Positions 10,393 through 22,353 of a stretch of 64,000 bases of DNA are shown here, piece by piece. The DNA lies in contig CM055094.1 of the NCBI GenBank assembly GCA_029204225.1, positions 9,031,234 through 9,095,233 on the forward strand, read 5' to 3'. The position numbers were made by a program, and so were the translations under genes. The notes under the pieces are model-generated. The model did not search any database, had not been told where the DNA came from, and saw nothing but the letters and a program-made list of their open reading frames with translations. Source of the stretch: Diphasiastrum complanatum. Taxonomy: Eukaryota; Streptophyta; Lycopodiopsida; Lycopodiales; Lycopodiaceae. Within the stretch, counting starts at the first letter, position 1. The number at the start of each line of letters is the position of its first letter.

Positions 10393-10881
10393 TTTTAGCA
10401 CCCTGCGGGTGCTAGCACCCGTCAGGGTGGGCCAGGCAGGGAGCTTTTTTTTTTTTAAAACAAAAACTGGTTGTTCTGGTGCCATGTGTCGGGCACTAGG
10501 GTTTATCCCATAAGCAAATCTCTGAGATAAACTAGAACCTATATATAACTGAACCCACCTGCTTACTCACATGTGTGCAGGCGGGTGTGAAGCTGTCCAG
10601 TGCCACCTGCCCGGTTCTAGGGGCCACCTGGGCTGCCCGACGCCCCTGCTCGGTGCCACCTGGGCGCTGTCCGGCGCCACCCACCCGGTGCTGGTGCCCC
10701 TTCCCGGTGCCACCTAGGCGTTGCCTGGCTCTGGCGCCCACCCTGGTGCCACGGGCGTTGCCCAACGCCACCTAGGCACCACCCGCCCCCTGGCACGCCA
10801 GCCCTGGTGCCACGGGGCGCCTGCCTATGCCCCTTTGGCCAACCTGTGGCTGGCGCACCCTGACGCGTCAGGGTGCTAAAA
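10393..10881. mobile_element. GC-rich 489-bp inverted-repeat element
   Basis: Its ends are a perfect 13-bp inverted pair: TTTTAGCACCCTG at 10393-10405 and CAGGGTGCTAAAA at 10869-10881. They are flanked by TTAT at 10389-10392 and 10882-10885, a candidate 4-bp target duplication. Each end can also fold on itself. Near the left end GGGTGCTAGCACCC is a palindrome, enclosed by CACCCTG/CAGGGTG. At the right end the 20 bp 10855-10874 (CACCCTGACG and its complement) are a perfect palindrome. The interior (10590-10850) is very GC-rich and made of irregular repeats around GGTGCCACCTGGGC. It has no transposase, so it would be non-autonomous. The superfamily is not clear to me. Confidence 0.6.
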
Positions 10882-10885
10882 TTAT

Positions 10886-11749
10886 GTGGAGACCTTCTTG
10901 TTTGGGCCTGACAGGCCCGATGTTCGCTGTATCCCTTGGTACGGACTAAGGGGCCCATTTTTTTTTTTTTAAGAAAAAGAAAATTATAAAATTTTCATTC
11001 TGCGTCCCAAACCAGCAAACTTGGGCCTCCGATCCTACGGCTTGGTATGGGTTGCTCTACATGGCGAGGGGAGGGGCTATAAGTTTTTTAGCTCCCTTTG
11101 TAGGTTGGCACGACATGCATGACCAGTGTTACCACGGACTTGCAGGTGTAGCCTGCTTCTTCTTTCAGTGGTCGGGCGGGGGGGGAGTGGTACTATGTAC
11201 TTTCTCCTCTACAAATGTTTCTTGAAGTGACAATCGGGGGAGGGGGAGGCAGCGTGTTTTCCCACGGTCCCATTCACGTATTTATTCCTAAAGAAAAGTT
11301 TAGAAGATGGTTTTAAAACTTAAATACTAAGTTTAAGCTTAGTTTCTAAAATTGAAAATTTCAAACTCTAAGTTGCTAATATTTTGAGAGTTTGTAAATC
11401 TTTATTAAAAGCTTGAACCATGCTAAATCTTGATGTCCCTGTCCTTCTTGATCAAACTTCCTCCTCCTCTCTCTTTGTACCTACAGATCTCCAAAGCTTG
11501 GAGAGGAGGTGAAGTATGTAGAGGAAGGGAGGAGGGAGAGAAACCTTAACTAAGATCAATATCCTATTGGAATTTATGGGCCATATACTTAGAATTTGCT
11601 TTGCACAGGAACACAGATCATGCTACACAGTAACACAGACAGAAAATCACTCTCCTCAGCAAGCTCACATAGAAAGGCGAGGCCAACTGATCCTTATCCA
11701 CTGATAGGACCCACAGTACAGTAACACAGTGATTCTAACTTTAATTCTA
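10886..11749 (-). repeat. Probable 3' LTR region of copia A
   Basis: On the minus strand, a purine tract AGGGAGAGAG (about 11760-11751) follows the end of copia A pol. The next sequence, TTAGAATTAAAG, resembles a decayed TGTTAGAAT-type LTR start at about 11750. The far end of the LTR could not be fixed because no second copy exists in the window. The part nearest 10886 may be unrelated. No other gene is seen. Confidence 0.45.
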
Positions 11750-11795
11750 ACTCTCTCCCTTAAAATAGACTCACTTTTTATACATAGCTTTAAAG

Positions 11796-14700
11796 TCAAC
11801 AAACTTTAAGTATAGAAAGCTTTGATCTAAACTTATCAAACTTTTCTCCAATAAGTGGCTTAGTGAAAATATCAGCTAGTTGTTCTTCTGTGCTACAATG
11901 AACAGCATGAATTTCACGACTCAGGAGCCTCTCACGTATGAAGTGATATTGAATCTCAATGTGTTTAGTTCTCGAATGGAACACTAGATTCTTTGCTAGC
12001 TGAATGCCACTCTGACTGTCGCTATGTAAAGTCGTGGGATTTTCCTGCTTCATGCCAATTTCTTCCAAGATTTGTCTCAACCATATAGCTTCTTGTGCAA
12101 CACTACACATTGCCTTATACTCTGCTTCTGTGGTGGAAAGAGCAATTGTACTTTGCTTCTTACTAGACCAGGAAAAACAATTACCACAAAACTGGAATAT
12201 ATATCCTGTGGTGGATCTACGATCATCATAGTCACCTCCCCAGTCCGCATCCACATAGCCACACAACTCAGGTAAACCATCATGCTTCCTGTAAATCAAG
12301 CCATACTCTGAAGTGCCTTTCACATAATGCAAAATGCGTTTAGCTGTCTTCCAATGCGTTTTCGTAGGTGCTGCCATAAACTGACTTACAATGCCAGCAA
12401 CATAGCATATATCTGGTCTAGTTGTGGTAAGGTAAATCAAGCTCCCTACTAACTGTCTATATAGCGTAGCATCAAATGACTGTGACTCATCAAGCTTAGA
12501 AAGCTTTTTACCTGGTTCAATAGGAGTGTTTACTGGTTTGCAATCCTGCAACCTAAACCTGTGCAACAACTCTTTGACATACTTCACCTGTGTTAAACCC
12601 ACTTCATGTCCTTTTTGCCACACTTCTACTCCAAGGCAGTAATGCATCAGGCTGAGATCCGTCATCTCAAATTGTTCCATGAGGCCTTTCTTGATCATGC
12701 CTATCATCTCTTGATTATTTTCCATAATAATCAAGTCATCAACATAAAGAGCAATCAAAGCAACCATACCATCAAAGCATAAGACATATAGATTTGGATC
12801 AGAATGTGTTCTCACCATCTCCTTTGAAGGAAAGTAGGCATCAATCCTGCTATACCACGCACGTGGTTCTTGTTTAAGACCATAAAGCGCTTTCTCCAAG
12901 CGACATACTTTATTTTTCTGTCCTTTCGTTACAAAGCCTTTAGGTTGATCCATGAACACTTCTTCTTCTAACTCACCATTTAGAAAAGCAGATTTCACAT
13001 CCATCTGATGCAAAGGCCAACCAAAATGTGAAGCTAAAGCAATAAGTAGACGTAGAGTATTCCACTTACAAACCGGCGCAAAGGTCTCCTCGTAGTCAAT
13101 GCCATTATTTTGTGCGTACCATTTGATCACCAATCTTGCTTTGTGCTTTGCTATACTTCCATCTGCATGGTACTTAGTCCTGTATACCCATTTGCAACCA
13201 ATGGGTTTCTTGCCAACTGGTGGTTCTACTAAGTCCCATGTGTTATGCTTAGCAATTGACTCCATCTCCTCTCCCATGGCCTTGATCCAAATGTCATCAT
13301 CCTTCGCTTCACCATAAGTCGAAGGTTATTTGCTTTGAATAATGCTAGATAAGAGAGCATAATTTGCTTCATACCTTTCAAGTAGTATCTTCTCTCTTGC
13401 TGATCTTCGTAGCTCTCCCTGGTTAGATGATCCTGGAAAGTCATCTATGTCGCGGCTCTCCATCAATCTCTCAAACCACTTAGGGAGCTTTCTATCAGGT
13501 GATCGGCATCCTGGTGAAAATGTATCCCACTGTACATCCTTCTCCTTGCGTTTGTCACCTGTAACTTCAATCCTTCTTGCACCAAAAGGTTTGTCCCTAC
13601 CTCTCCAACCTATTTCTTGAGGTTGAGTAGTAGTATCTTCAGATGTATCCTCATATTCATTACTCGGAAGGTCAATGAATGGATCATCATCAGGTGGTAT
13701 TCTCACTATACCATCTTTCCCACTGGATGTGTCTATCTTCTCAGCATCCTCGTCTTCATACATCTTGGATTCATCAAAGATAACATCTCAGCTTATATGG
13801 ATTTTGTTTTCGACTGGATCAAAACATCTATAGCCCTTCACATGATCATCATATCCTAGGAATATGCACTTGATAGCTTTTACATCAAGTTGACGTCTCT
13901 CTTCCTTAGGAATGTGTACAAAGGCCTTACATCCAAAGATTCGCAAGTGGTTCACCTTTGGCTTCTTCTTTGTGAATGCTTCCTCAGGTGTTATCTTTGG
14001 TATGGCAATGGTAGGACTTCTATTTTGAAGACAGACTGCCGTGCTACATGCTTCTGACCAAAAATCTTTTGGTAGTTTTATCTCAACTAGCATAGATCTG
14101 GCACTTTCCACAATCGTATGATTTTTGCGCTCAGGTACACCATTGAGAGCAAAAGTATGAGCTTGCGTAAGTTGTCTTTTAATCCCACATTGATCACAAA
14201 GATCATTGAAGTCATTAGACTTATACTCACCTCCATATCTGATCTTAGGACTTTGATCTTCCTTCCTGTCTGATTTTTGACCAAGTTTTTGAAGTTCTTG
14301 AAGTTATCAAATGCATCTGATTTTTTCTTCAAGAAGTAGATCCATGTCTTACGTGACATATCATCAATAAAGGTCATGAAATAGAAGGCTTTTCCTAAGG
14401 ACATGGTCCTCATAGGCCCGCATAAATCTGTGTGGATTAAATCCAGGATGTTCTTTGCTCTTGCAACACCCCCTTTATTAAACTTCTCTCGATGCTGCTT
14501 CCCATATACACAAGATTCGCACATCGATTTCAAGTGATCTTCTATGGTAGGTTGTCCTGTTACCATCTCCAATTTTCTCATCAAACTGAGGCTTCCCAAG
14601 TTCAAGTGACCAAGCCTCTTGTGCCACAACTTAGTTTGCGAAGGAATGGACGATACAAGTCCATGTTGCCCCTTGATTGTAGCATTCAACCTGTACAATT

Positions 14701-15586
14701 TTGTATTGGGATCTCTTACTCTATTCGCAATAACTTTGAACTTTTGGTTTGCATCCTTCACAAAGCAACGATCATAGGCGAGTTCTACTTTCAACTTTTG
14801 ATCAGTAATGACTCCAACAGAAAGTAGATTTTTCTTCAAACCTGGTACGTAAAGTACCTCCCTGATCATCCTGCTTTTGCCATTAGGCAGTTGGATTGAA
14901 ACTGTGCCTATCCCCTTGATCATGCACACCTCACCATTTGCTTGTGAAACAAATGTTCCATTGTCCAACACCTTCAAACTACTGAACCAATTCTTGTTAC
15001 TTGTCATGTGTCTTGTGGCTCCTGAGTCAATATACCATGCTTGATCATCTTGATTATATGACAATGCAGATATGAAGATGCTAGAGTCTTAAATGTCACC
15101 CTCATCGACAAGGTTACCTGCTTGTTTTGGTTTCCCCTTACCTTGTTCTACCAGGAATTTGCGACATTCACTCTTCCAATGGCCCTTTTTACCACAATGG
15201 AAGCACTTGTCTTTCTTCTTAGTTTTGCTGGAAGATCCCTCATCCTCCTGAGACTTGGCAAATTGCTGCTTAGACTTCTTCTTGCCCTTGCCCTTGCCTT
15301 GTTTTTGGCATGTCGCAAGTGCCTGATCATCAGTATTTTGACATCTAGCTTTCACCATTTCTCGTCGTTGCTCTTCTTGCATCAAGATTCCTGTGAGCTC
15401 GTCAAAGGTTGGAAATCTTTCTCTTGATGCTATTCCGCTCAAAAACATCTGATAGGGTTCTGCAATGCCGCATAATGCATTATGCACCAGCTCCACATCA
15501 CGTATGCGCTCTCCAATAGAATGCAGTTCATCTCTCATTGTCTTGATTCTGGTCATGTACGTCGAGACATTGATCAACTCACTCAT
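11796..15586 (-). pseudogene. Copia A gag-pol, nearly complete but disrupted
   Basis: Reading from 15586 down: a truncated Gag (its N-terminal part is missing), a CCHC knuckle CFHCGKKGHWKSEC near 15205-15165, protease YIDSGATRHMT near 15035, integrase HHCC and catalytic core, then RT with ALYVDDLII near 12740 and RNase H with YVDADWGGD and STTEAEY. RT-RNase H (13277-11796) is a single open stretch. Damage seen: in-frame stops near 15090 (between Gag and protease), 13789 and 13327, and a one-base loss at about 14240 inside the integrase DxGGEY motif. RT also has an odd KARLVIKWYAQ. The 5' LTR, primer site and Gag start are gone at a junction with copia B near 15570. Confidence 0.9.
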
Positions 15587-15801
15587 AACAAAAATACAAA
15601 TTACAATTGTTTCCTTCTCTTGATATTTTGTTATTCGTGTTGTTTGTTTGATAGAATGATTTTGTGTCTGTGGTCGGTAGTCGTTTGCTTAGGATCTTGC
15701 ATTTATTTTGCAAGCTAGCCCTAGTAGGTAGCAAAAGTTAGGTGCAGACAAAATCAAGAGCTGTGCTTGGTGAGAAGAAATAATAATCGTGAACATCTAC
15801 A
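15570..15801 (+). repeat. Truncated 5' LTR of copia B
   Basis: 232 bp closely match the last part of the B 3' LTR (18675-18904), including 'actcataacaaaaatac', 'ggtcggtagtcgtttgctta' and the terminal CATCTACA. The first ~430 bp are missing. The left edge coincides with the truncated start of minus-strand copia A, and the bases TGATCAAC/TTCACTCAT belong equally to both. Confidence 0.88.
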
Positions 15802-15817
15802 TGGTATCAGAGCAGTG
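15802..15817 (+). other. Primer-binding site of copia B
   Basis: TGGTATCAGAGCAGTG starts directly after the terminal CA of the truncated LTR and matches the usual initiator-Met tRNA primer site. Confidence 0.9.
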
Positions 15818-15837
15818 ATTTTTTAAGTCAACACAAT

Positions 15838-18244
15838 ATGGCTACAAGGATCCAGACGAGAATAGCAATCAATCTTGATGGAGCAAACTAACGAATATTG
15901 AAGTTTAAAATTAAAACACTTATGAAGGGTGAGGGCATTTGGTCAGTGACCAAACTCATAGAAGAACAACCTCTAGAGAAAGACTTGAGGAGAGCTGAGT
16001 GGATCAGAAAAGATGAGCGCGCAATGGCGATCATTGTTTCGTCTATCAACAAAGAAATACTCATGTAGATTGAAGACTATGCGAGCATCCATAAAACATG
16101 GGAAAGACGAAAACAAAAATACGAAGTGAGGACTGCTACTTCGGTAATGCACCTCCACAATCAGCTGCAAGCCATGCGATGGGATGGCAACTAGTTAAAT
16201 CAGCACGTCGAGAAGATCAAAACAATCTTCGCTCAACTTGTTGCATCTGGACAGGAGCACTAGGTCCCTGTAGCACAATAGCTGATGCACTTCATGAAAA
16301 TACTACCACAAAGGAGCAAAGAAGAAAGCTCAACGAAAAGTCAGAGTAGACAGTCATGGTCCGGATACTCAAACGGATCACAGGCCTATAGACTCTATCA
16401 CCCAACAATGAAGAAAGTTGTGTCGAGTCGAGATGTGATGTTCGATGAATCCAAATTTTCAAGATTGAAGGAAGACAAAGGCCATGAGATCTTCACACTA
16501 CTGCCAATTCAAGAGGGAGATGGAGGCCAAACGTCAAGTTAGAAGATCGAGTCCTAGACTCCTGAGCAGCAGAAAGCTGAAGATCAACCTGACGAAGAAG
16601 AAACAATGGAATAGCGATGAACAGGACCTAGATGGTCAACAAGACAAAGAAGACCTCCAGAACGATACACTGACAATCTTCAATGGAGCGAATATACAGA
16701 GTTAGAATTCCGCAGCTTCAAATGTCATAAGAGATCGAGTTAATGAGGTCCAATAGGGCATGGACACTGGAGCCACTTTTTGAAGACAAAAAGATCGTCG
16801 ACTGCAAATGGGTATACAAAAGAAAGATCAAATCAGATGGCATTATTGGACGCTACAAGGCCAGAATTGTGGCCAAGGGCTACACGCAAAGGTATGGCAT
16901 CGACTATTTGGATACGTACTCACCAATGGTCAAAATGACAAGTATTCGACTACTCCTCGCATACACAATGCAATACAATCTGGAAATACACCGGATTGAT
17001 GTGAAGACGACCTTTCTCCATGGAGATCTAGAGGAAAAAATAGCCTGAAGGATTCGAAGATCCAGACAATCGACAATATGTTTGTCGGCTACAATGATGT
17101 ATTTATGGTCTGAAGCAAGCGTCACGAGCTTGGTACAAGAAGCCCAACAATCTTCTAAAGTCTCTAGGCTTCGTTCCTACTCAACCAAACTGCAATGTAT
17201 ATATAAAAAGGGTAGGAAGAAGTTTTGTGATTCTAACTATTTTTTTGGATGACTCCCTAATGATAGGAAACTCCTTGAAACTAATCAAATAAATGAAGAG
17301 TCAAATATCTACAAGCTATGAAATCACGGATCTGGGAGAAACAACTAAGAGCCTTGGGCTGAAAATTAGAAGGGATTGAACCAGAGGAGTATTACATCTG
17401 AGTCAATCTGAATACACCGAAAAGGTGCTGAAGCAGTACCGAATGATGGACTGCAAAGAAAAGGCCACACCAATGATAGCTGGAGCGAGATTGACAAAGC
17501 AGGATTGCCCAAACACAAATGAAGAGAGACAGAGGACGGGAGGCATTCCATACCAAAATCTGATCGGTAGTCTGATGTACCTCACAATCTATACCAAAAC
17601 CGACTTGGCCTTCTCTGTCTATGCATTAAGCGAATTCTCTTCGAATCCTAGCATGGCACACTGACAAATGGCAAAACAAATTTTGTAGTATCTAAAGGGC
17701 ACCCAAAATGTGGAATTGACCTACAAAGCAGCCAAAGTAGAAAAATGGTTCGAGCTACAATACTACAGTGATGCAAGTTGGGCAAGCTGCAAAGATGACA
17801 ACAAATCCGTAACAGGAGGATGTTCAATAGCATGTGGAACAGTCAGTTGGCTATGCAAGAAGCAGACACTTGTAGCTCAATTTTCGTGCGAGGCCGAATA
17901 CGTGGCACCATCGAAGGTGGAAAATGAGGTGGTGTGGTTGCAGATGATGCTGGATGCAATTGGCATACAGCAAAAAGAACCATGCACCATGATGATGGAT
18001 TCTCAGAGTGCCATATATCTGTCCCAGGATCCAGTCTTTCATTCGAAGACCAAACACATTCCCCTAAAGTACCACCACATTCGAGACTTAATCTCGAAAG
18101 GAGAGCTGAGTGTTCAATACATAAAGTCACAGGACATGGTTGCATATTTGCTCACAAAGCCACTTGACAAACCACTGTTCGAAAAGCAGAGAAGCGTAAT
18201 GGGACTGAACAAACACAACAAAGGTTGCAACGTTCAAGAGGGAG
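15838..18244 (+). pseudogene. Copia B internal region, internally deleted
   Basis: Starts with a Gag N-terminus (MATRIQTRIAINLDGAN, then a stop). Gag continues across frames to about 16306, where it jumps straight into the integrase C-terminus (YRLYHPTMKKVVSSRDVMF, 16388-16444). The Gag end, protease and most of integrase are therefore deleted. RT follows with [19 protein letters not shown] (near 16855), broken near 17048. Its catalytic motif reads FLDD instead of YVDD (near 17235). RNase H runs through YSDASWASCKDD (near 17770) and the connection HSKTKHIPLKYHHIRD (near 18040). A purine tract CAAGAGGGAG precedes the 3' LTR. Copia D at 23395-25811 is the same family. Confidence 0.88.
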
Positions 18245-18904
18245 TGTTGGAAATGGTGAACTCATGCAACCATTCCCTTGTGCTCCATGAAGACAAAACG
18301 AAGGACGAAAGAAAAGTGTTCATTCCTACAACGAAAAGACACCTTGGACAGAGAGCACGAACCGAAGGAAAACAATTCGATCTCACAGGTGGTAGCTTGA
18401 TGAGCATGGAGTCTTGGACTACCACGCTCAGTCGCCAAGGTCCATGTCACTAACTAACAGTTTAGGATTAAGTGTGTCTTTTAAACTATTACTTAGTGAC
18501 CTAACAGTGTCCCCAGATAGATGATAAAACAAAATGAACAAAAACTATTCAAAAGAGATACAAAAGAGAAGATAGTCGCTTTCAAGCACTATGAGCTATG
18601 CATGAAAGTCTGCCAATGAGCAAAACATAGCTAATTCGTGAGAGGATTGACAGGCCGCCAACGAGTGATACACTGATCAATTCACTCATAACAAAAATAC
18701 AAATTACAATTGTTCTCTTCTCTTAATCTTTTGTTATTCGTGTTGTTTGTTTGATAGAATGATTTTGTGTCTGTGGTCGGTAGTCGTTTGCTTAGGACCC
18801 TGCATTTATTCCGCAAGCTAGCCCTAGTAGGCAGCAAAAGTCAGGTGCAAACAAAATCAATAGCTGTGCCTGGCGAGAAGAAATAATAGTCACGAACATC
18901 TACA
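18245..18904 (+). repeat. 3' LTR of copia B
   Basis: 660 bp from TGTTGGAAATGG to CATCTACA. The last 230 bp match the truncated 5' copy at 15570-15801 with a modest number of substitutions, so the insertion is not recent. The following bases ATTAAG begin a gypsy-type coding fragment. Confidence 0.9.
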
Positions 18905-19090
18905 ATTAAGTACTGTCGTGGTACATCGAATTGTGTGGCTGATGCTTTGAGCCGGATTGGAGAGGTTAATCAGTTATGCTTTGGTGAGTTCCAATCCGAG
19001 TTGTATCTTTCTATGCGAGACCTTTGTCGGACCGATGAGTTTTTCAATCGTATTTGGCAAGAAGTCCTGGCAGAAAGCTTTATTGTGAGA
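18905..19090 (+). pseudogene. Ty3/gypsy RNase H C-terminal fragment
   Basis: Directly after the copia B LTR the sequence reads YCRGTSNCVADALSRIGEVN. VADALSR is the hallmark end of gypsy RNase H. Only about 60 residues remain before the sequence changes to copia near 19100-19200. Copia B may have inserted into this gypsy element, but the left flank is lost so this cannot be proven. Confidence 0.7.
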
Positions 19091-19138
19091 AATAATCTTG
19101 AAAAGCAGGATTCCAAGAAGTCTCGCAAAAAGAAGATA

Positions 19139-19212
19139 CCCAAGAAGATGTCTAAAGGTATGTCTCCAAATACCCAAAAAGATATCTGAAGGTGTGTGTC
19201 CAAATATCCAAG
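19139..19212 (+). repeat. 37-bp tandem duplication at the gypsy/copia join
   Basis: Two imperfect copies of a unit beginning CCAAGAAGATGTCTAAAGG / CCAAAAAGATATCTGAAGG and ending CCAAATA(C/T)CC. They lie exactly where gypsy coding gives way to copia C. Confidence 0.75.
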
Positions 19213-19912
19213 AAGAAGAAGAATACATGAAGTCTATCCCTTATCAAATTGTTGTTGGAAAGCTAATGTATGCTGCAATATAACAACACCAAATATCGCT
19301 TTTGCAACAAGTGTTACTAGTCAATATCTACACAAACCTAGACCTCAACATTGGGTTGCAGTCAAAAGAATTCTCCGATATTTAAAGGGAACTTCAAACT
19401 ATGGATTAACTCTTGGAAATGATAATAATAGTGATCTCGTTCTAACTAGATTTTGTGATGCAGATTGGGCTGGTGATATAGATGAAAGAAAGTCAACAAG
19501 ATGTTATTGTTTTATGCTTGGCACAAGAACAGTTTCATCGAATAGCAAGAAGCAGTCAACAATATCCTTATCAAGTGCCGAATCTGAATAAGTTGCAGAT
19601 TGTCAAGCTACTAAAGAAGCTATGTGGTTAAGAAGAGTTCTTCAAAATCCTAAGGAACATCTTTCTACAATAATCAATTGTGATAGCATAAGCTGTATCG
19701 CTCTATCAAAGAACCCAAAGTTTCATGCATGCACAAAACACATCGAAATCCATTATCATTATGTTCGAGGTCAAGCCAACAAAGGGAACGTGCAGTTACA
19801 ATATTGCACAACGGAAAAGATGGTTGTTGATCAATTTACAAAAGCTCTTACTAAGAACAAGTTTGAATATTGTAGAGAACAATTAAGAATTGTACATGAT
19901 AAAATGTCATAG
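19200..19912 (+). pseudogene. Copia C RT/RNase H 3' fragment
   Basis: The C-terminal pol of a copia element: IPYQIVVGKLMYAAI, then YLHKPRPQHWVAVKRILRYLKGT, FCDADWAGDIDERKST and KKQSTISLSSAESE near 19550-19590. A stop (TAA for the expected Tyr) follows, then HIEIHYHYVRGQ and VDQFTKALTKNKFEYCREQL. It has a frameshift near 19285 and the stop at about 19590. No earlier domains are present. A purine tract AAGTGGGAG lies at 19923-19931. Confidence 0.88.
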
Positions 19913-19931
19913 ATAAAAGACTAAGTGGGAG

Positions 19932-20158
19932 TATTAAAGGTATTAATTGTATAGTCTCTTATATAGAGATGAGGGAATCTTAACTTATGTTAGGTAGTGG
20001 GTCCCGAAACATTGTGTCTCTTTGACACTCATCCGTAGCCTTCTCTCTCAGAGAGATAACACGTTTATTCTATTATCTAATACAACAGAGAACTACGTTG
20101 CTCTTCTCTCTTCTTGCTTTCTCTCATGCTTCAGCGTACTCTCTCATAATGTGTTTGT
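19932..20158 (+). repeat. 3' LTR of copia C
   Basis: Starts TATTAAAGGTATTAATTG right after the purine tract (probably once TGTTAAAGG). It has a CT-rich, AGAGAGATAACACG-type middle. Its right end is unclear: either at ATTAACA (20171) or at 20158, where a small inverted-repeat element begins. Confidence 0.7.
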
Positions 20159-20363
20159 AGTGCTATTAACAAAGTTTTAAACTAACCTTATAAAAAACTC
20201 ACAAAATTGGTAAAAGCTTAAAATAAAACCTTAAAACCTAACATTTTAAACTTAAAACAGCTAATTTTGAGCCATATAAAAAATCTTTAAATCTTAAATG
20301 AAGCGCTGAAAACTGAATTTCATCGATTGGGCTGTTTGTATTTGTCCATTTTTAGAGAGCACT
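20159..20363. mobile_element. 205-bp MITE-like element, copy 1
   Basis: Ends are AGTGCTATTAAC (left) and AGAGAGCACT (right), inverted to each other in outline. The same 204-bp sequence occurs at 40850-41053 in the opposite orientation, with matching ends and shared blocks such as TTATATGGCTCAAAA and ATGTTAGGTTTTAAGG. It has no coding capacity. No clear target duplication was found. Confidence 0.6.
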
Positions 20364-20852
20364 GGTTGTTTGAACTAACATGATACAACACTTACTGATA
20401 GTACTTACAAAGACCTCGCCATATTTGGAGCGTATGTCTGGAGATTTTATATATCAGGTTGCATATTACCAAGCCAAACAATCTTTTTCAGCAGTCTCAT
20501 TAGTGCAATCAAATGAAAATCCGCCAATCGCATAGGAAACGCTAAGACTGATAAGTAGAACAGATTAATCAGCTGATATTTTACTTCTGAAACACAAACG
20601 GATCGGAGTCGTTTGGGTCGTCGTTACATCACGTAATTAACGAACTTACTACTTGTCTGTTCCAAAAAAGAACTTGACTTATGATTATACATTCTTAGTT
20701 CATATAATTGCCTCAAATTTATCTGCACTTTTTCATGACTTATTGGAATCGCTGTAACCCCACTCGCATTGATCAAGAACCTTATGATACTTACCATACA
20801 TACGTGGCGTTTTAATTTAAATACAGCTTTCTAGATACTCTGGAGTCTGTAC
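20364..20852. other. 3' flank of the thaumatin-like gene
   Basis: Non-coding. Blocks at 20371-20560 and 20640-20830 match, in reverse complement, 43265-43375, 42740-42845 and 42436-42595 of the second thaumatin-like locus. This is therefore inherited gene flank, probably including the 3' UTR. Confidence 0.65.
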
Positions 20853-22353
20853 TTAGTAGCAGAAGACAACTTCATAGTTAGTGCCTGTGGAGCAGCCATA
20901 CACGGTACCTACAGTGTCAGTTGTGAAGGTGATGGTCTTAGGGCACATATTCTTGAAGGCTCGAGTGCCTGAAGTACCTGAGCTCACGTTGGGCCCGTCA
21001 TGATTGTAGCAGCCATCGCCGGGGGGGCCAGTAAGAGTGTTGGGAGACTGACAGAAGCTATTGAGGTTCGGGATGGAGCACTGAATGGTGCCGCAGTTAG
21101 TGCCAGAACCCGTGTGTCCGATGGCGTCGATCTGCATGGGCAAGTTGTAGGCGTTCTGCAGAACCAAAAGCTCCCATGAAATGTTAATACAAACAACTGC
21201 CATTTGAGCTACAACTAGTATATGAACAAGAAGCACCAAATGAGCACTACATTGGTAATATTGGAATTACAGTGTCATGCAAGGGTCACATATAGTATAT
21301 GAACAAGAAGCACCAAGTGGGGCTCTAGGCTGGGCCGACACCCTCCGCGCCATGATTCCCAGGTATACCATTGAACTATTTTTTATAGAGTAAGTGTGGT
21401 CTCGAAAGTATGGGCCACTTATGCGCTATCCCCACGAAATTAATGACCAATCAATAAGAACGAACACGTGATTGAAGGAATTCGTTCATACCACAACGCT
21501 GATGTCGTAAGAATCCTGACTACTAAAGCCATTGATGGTGAACTCTGCCAGGTTTGCTTGGGGTTTTGCATTATTGCCATCACCGGGATTTCCGCTGCTG
21601 CCGGGAAAGCCCCACACAATACCCCCAGGCCAGCTACTGCCCACATCGATAAGTTGACTGCCAGATCCGGCGCCCAGGACATAACACGCGGTGGAAGCAG
21701 TCTGGCTTGCTGAGCATGCTGTGATGGGTTTCGAACACTGGTTCTTAATATTGATTGTCGAAGCTGCACATGAGCTCAAAAACAGCACATTTACAATAAA
21801 TAATCAGTTGCGATAGGAGGTTAGAGAAAATGCAATCAAGTAAACTAGAAGCGAACACAGTAATGCTTGTCGTGTTCAGAAGTTAGAACTAGAGTCTCGT
21901 AGTCTAGTCTCTCAGGTCCCAGCACTGATCTTTACAGAACCTTCGAACGTTAGGTTCAGTGTTCCTTTGAATTAAGCTCTCGAAGTGCAGAATATGATTC
22001 ACTGATGATCATTGAACTATTTGATAGATACTATGCAGTACGTGGAGTGGTACTAGCAGGTCCCATTTTTGCCGTTTCAATTAACCAGCTGTGCTTAATT
22101 CTCTAATTATGAAAGTGTCAATCAGGGCTCAAGCTCCCCTGGAAATCAACCATGTACAGGTATCTTTTTGTTTATATGATTGCTCAGAACTATAAATAAT
22201 AAATTTATAGTTACTTCTGCGGACTGCATTTCTCAATCTGAATCTTGAAGGATACTTACCGTCGACACAGATAAGGAGCACAAGCAAGCAGGTGGCCATA
22301 AATGCCCCCGACTTGGACCCCATCTTGCAGCCTTCAATTCTAGTATTCGCCAT
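20853..22353 (-). CDS. Small thaumatin-like protein (PR-5 family), three exons
   Basis: Proposed exons (minus): 22353-22260, 21763-21492 and 21155-20853, giving 222 residues. Introns start GTAAGTATC and GTATGAAC and end TGTGCAG and TTCTGCAG, and the frame is kept. Residues 1-32 form a secretion signal ending LLVLLICVDA. The mature part starts STINIKNQCSKPI, like the thaumatin N-terminus. It includes ANLAEFTINGF, DISVV and NAYNLPM, and ends with ACP-like MCPKTITFTTD and GCSTGTNYEVVFCY. The mature protein has 10 cysteines and about 190 residues, fitting the small thaumatin-like class rather than the 16-cysteine class. It is probably a secreted defence or stress protein; enzyme activity cannot be inferred. 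The start was chosen because the paralogue at 41807 keeps an equivalent ATG. No break is visible. Confidence 0.85.

Noticed and set aside
10532-10958. GC-rich ORFs on both strands with Gly/Arg/Pro-rich products
   Set aside because: They arise from the repetitive GC-rich core of the inverted-repeat element and have no stop-codon pressure; no domain is visible.
19932-20171. Copia C LTR ending at ATTAACA (20171), perfect with a TGTTAA start
   Set aside because: The same bases are also the end of the MITE-like repeat (AGTGCTATTAAC), so the LTR end was set at 20158 and left uncertain.
21300-21420. A tRNA-like or SINE-like patch in intron 2 of the thaumatin-like gene, plus a 24-bp direct repeat (TATATGAACAAGAAGCACCAA)
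   Set aside because: No proper A/B boxes with the right spacing; the repeat is too short to assign to an element.
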